DNA of 6,210 nucleotides from Candidatus Zixiibacteriota bacterium. GTDB lineage: Bacteria > Zixibacteria > MSB-5A5 > GN15 > FEB-12. Shown here one piece after another: positions 4,567-6,210 of this stretch. The notes beneath the pieces are model-generated. The model was not told the origin of the DNA. It did no database searches and was given only the letters and a program-made list of their open reading frames with translations. Within the stretch, counting starts at the first letter, position 1. Every line of letters begins with the position of its first letter. The stretch is from the NCBI GenBank assembly GCA_029932795.1, contig JAOZPL010000124.1, forward strand, positions 1 through 6,210. The letters are read 5' to 3'. The position numbers were made by a program, and so were the translations under genes.

Positions 4567-6210
4567 TCAAACAACTTCTACCGCTAACGTGTACTCAAGC
4601 AGTTTGGCTACCCCTGTCTTGCCATTGTCGCCGACTTCCATCGGTGGGCCGACACAACTGGGGCAGCCTGATGAGCATGGGCACTTGCGCACGTGATCAA
4701 GGCTGGCCTCGAACAGTCTCGCTGACTCGGCGAAGATTTTCTCAGAGAGTCCCACTCCACCGGGGATGTTTTCGTAGATATAGAAGGTTGGTCGTTCGGT
4801 GAACGGCGCTCGGACCTGTGAAATAGAGCGCAAATCGCGAGTATCGCACATCACCCAGAGCGGAGCGATTTTGCCCAGGATATTGGCCAGCCCCCGCAGC
4901 GCCCCGCTGAGCTGTGACGGTTTCAGGTCAATTCTCAGGGGTATGTCCTCCGGGAATGAGTACCAGAATGCGTTGGTGTGCATCTCCAGTTCCGGCATGA
5001 TCAACTCACCGGAACCGACATTCTCGTGGGTATGAAACTTGACTTTCTTAAACAATACAGTGGTAGAGGTGAGGGAAACCTCACCGCATTGTAAAAGGGC
5101 CTCATCGTTCGTGGGCTTTTCGTCATTCACCTGCAGAACCTTCAAATTAGTCTTGGTTTCAGCATCGGTGAAGTAATCGACTTCCACCTCTTTCACATAT
5201 GCCTTCTTGCCTTCCCAGTCGAGTTTCGTTACCTGGTACTGTTCCGCTCCATGCAGATAGATTGCCTCGGGATGCAGAAATATGGGAGCGGAGTAATAGT
5301 CCACTTCCCCGATCACCCGAGCATTGTCTGACTCGTTCAGGATAACAAAGTTATCCGGTGAGGCCGACCGCAGCGAAATCTGCTGGGCAGGATAAATCTC
5401 TGAGGACCAGTGGTAACGGTCGCCGGTTTTGCGGAGCACGTTTTCCGAAGCCAGATAATCCAGAATCCGACCGGCGCTTCTGTCTTCATAACACTCGTCT
5501 TCGTCAAAAGGCAACTCGAACGCCGCACATTTGAGGTGGTTGGTTTTGATGATCAGGTTTTCGGGGTCGATAATTCCCGACTCCGGTGTCCTGCCGAATA
5601 TGTATTGCGGCTCTGAGCAGAGAAATTGGTTAATGGCTGATGAGTTAGCGACCATGATTGTCAGGGACGCAGCCGTGCTTCGCCCGGCGCGGCCAGCCTG
5701 CTGCCAGAGGGAAGCAATCGAGCCGGGGTAGCCGACAATGATGGAGACTTCAAGGGAGCCGATATCAATCCCCAGTTCCAGGGCATTGGTTGAGACTACA
5801 CCGGTAATGGAGCCGTCCCGAAGACCTCGTTCGATCTGACGGCGTTCGTTCGGCAGGTAGCCTCCCCTGTAGCCAGCGATTCTGATACCCTTCCCGAAAT
5901 CATTTTTCAGTTCCCGTTGCAGGTAGGTGAGCAACACCTCGACATAAAGGCGGTAGTGAGCAAAGATAATAGTCTGAATTCGTTGCCGCAGAAACAACGC
6001 TGCCATGCGGGCTGCCTCGTTGGTGGCCGATTTGCGGATCCCCAGTTGCGGGTTTATCACGGGTGGATTATACAGCAGGAAGTGTTTTTCTCCCGAAGGC
6101 GCGCCGTTGTTGTCGATCAGCTTCATGGGACGGCCAACAATACGTCCGGCCAGGTCGTCAGGGTTGGCGATGGTAGCCGAACAGCAGATGAAAAGCGGGT
6201 GAGAGCCGTT
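4567..6210 (-). CDS. YprA/MrfA-type DExH-box helicase with C-terminal DUF1998-like cysteine region (partial, 5' end cut off)
   Basis: C-terminal 547 residues of a superfamily 2 ATP-dependent helicase of the COG1205 type; B. subtilis MrfA (YprA), which acts in repair of mitomycin C damage, is the best-known bacterial member. The frame stays open to the right edge, so the first ATP-binding motifs (Walker A, DExH) are outside. The fragment opens just before motif III, SATIANP (11-17), then GAPSGEKHF (36-44). The second RecA domain shows TIIFAHYRLYVEVLL (80-94), STNALELGIDIG (140-151, motif V) and QQAGRAGR (170-177, motif VI with arginine fingers). From about residue 350 the DUF1998-like part includes MCDTRDL (454-460) and YENIPGGVGLSEK (478-490), ending in CPCSSGCPSC (C510, C512, C516, C519), a probable metal site. 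It is convergent with pyrG and unlikely to be functionally tied to it. DNA repair is inferred from family; the exact substrate is not shown. Confidence 0.92.
   Translation of the reverse strand, partial: NGSHPLFICCSATIANPDDLAGRIVGRPMKLIDNNGAPSGEKHFLLYNPPVINPQLGIRKSATNEAARMAALFLRQRIQTIIFAHYRLYVEVLLTYLQRELKNDFGKGIRIAGYRGGYLPNERRQIERGLRDGSITGVVSTNALELGIDIGSLEVSIIVGYPGSIASLWQQAGRAGRSTAASLTIMVANSSAINQFLCSEPQYIFGRTPESGIIDPENLIIKTNHLKCAAFELPFDEDECYEDRSAGRILDYLASENVLRKTGDRYHWSSEIYPAQQISLRSASPDNFVILNESDNARVIGEVDYYSAPIFLHPEAIYLHGAEQYQVTKLDWEGKKAYVKEVEVDYFTDAETKTNLKVLQVNDEKPTNDEALLQCGEVSLTSTTVLFKKVKFHTHENVGSGELIMPELEMHTNAFWYSFPEDIPLRIDLKPSQLSGALRGLANILGKIAPLWVMCDTRDLRSISQVRAPFTERPTFYIYENIPGGVGLSEKIFAESARLFEASLDHVRKCPCSSGCPSCVGPPMEVGDNGKTGVAKLLEYTLAVEVV

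Noticed and set aside
4492..4587. 31-residue plus-strand frame in the convergent gap
   Set aside because: No Shine-Dalgarno, no promoter, and the 3' end overlaps the helicase stop; compatible with chance.

Overview
The window looks like bacterial chromosomal DNA from a Gram-negative (outer-membrane) organism. The main reason is a CMP-Kdo synthetase gene (kdsB), whose product activates the inner-core sugar of lipopolysaccharide. A gatC gene implies tRNA-dependent amidation (GatCAB). Base composition is mixed, roughly half G+C, and gene spacing is tight. The phylum cannot be fixed from the sequence. Deltaproteobacterial lineages or FCB-group candidate phyla would fit a kdsB-pyrG pairing, but that is a guess. 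No tRNA, rRNA, CRISPR array, insertion sequence or phage gene was seen.

Layout: (1) 1-1625, minus strand: a two-gene two-component-type operon. A histidine-kinase-like protein with a PAS-like segment, a recognisable phospho-acceptor helix and a badly eroded ATPase domain comes first. A response regulator follows 16 bp downstream and is cut by the left window edge. (2) 1626-1710: a compact divergent control region with a near-consensus sigma70-type promoter facing right and a perfect TATAAT on the opposite strand over the same bases. (3) 1711-4432, plus strand: gatC-kdsB-pyrG, with a 4-bp ATGA overlap between the first two and an 8-bp gap before pyrG. (4) 4433-4566: a short convergent gap without a convincing terminator. 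(5) 4567-6210, minus strand: the C-terminal 547 residues of a YprA/MrfA-type DExH helicase with a cysteine-rich C-terminal DUF1998-type region, cut by the right window edge.

The plus-strand operon joins tRNA amidation, CTP synthesis and CTP use. PyrG makes the CTP that KdsB consumes. Four points deserve a second look. The gatC promoter is so close to the ATG that its mRNA is predicted to be leaderless. Overlapping back-to-back -10 boxes may couple gatC to the sensor gene. The sensor keeps its histidine but lacks ATP-binding motifs and carries a four-cysteine cluster. KdsB has altered active-site loops. The rest is ordinary housekeeping and DNA-repair content.
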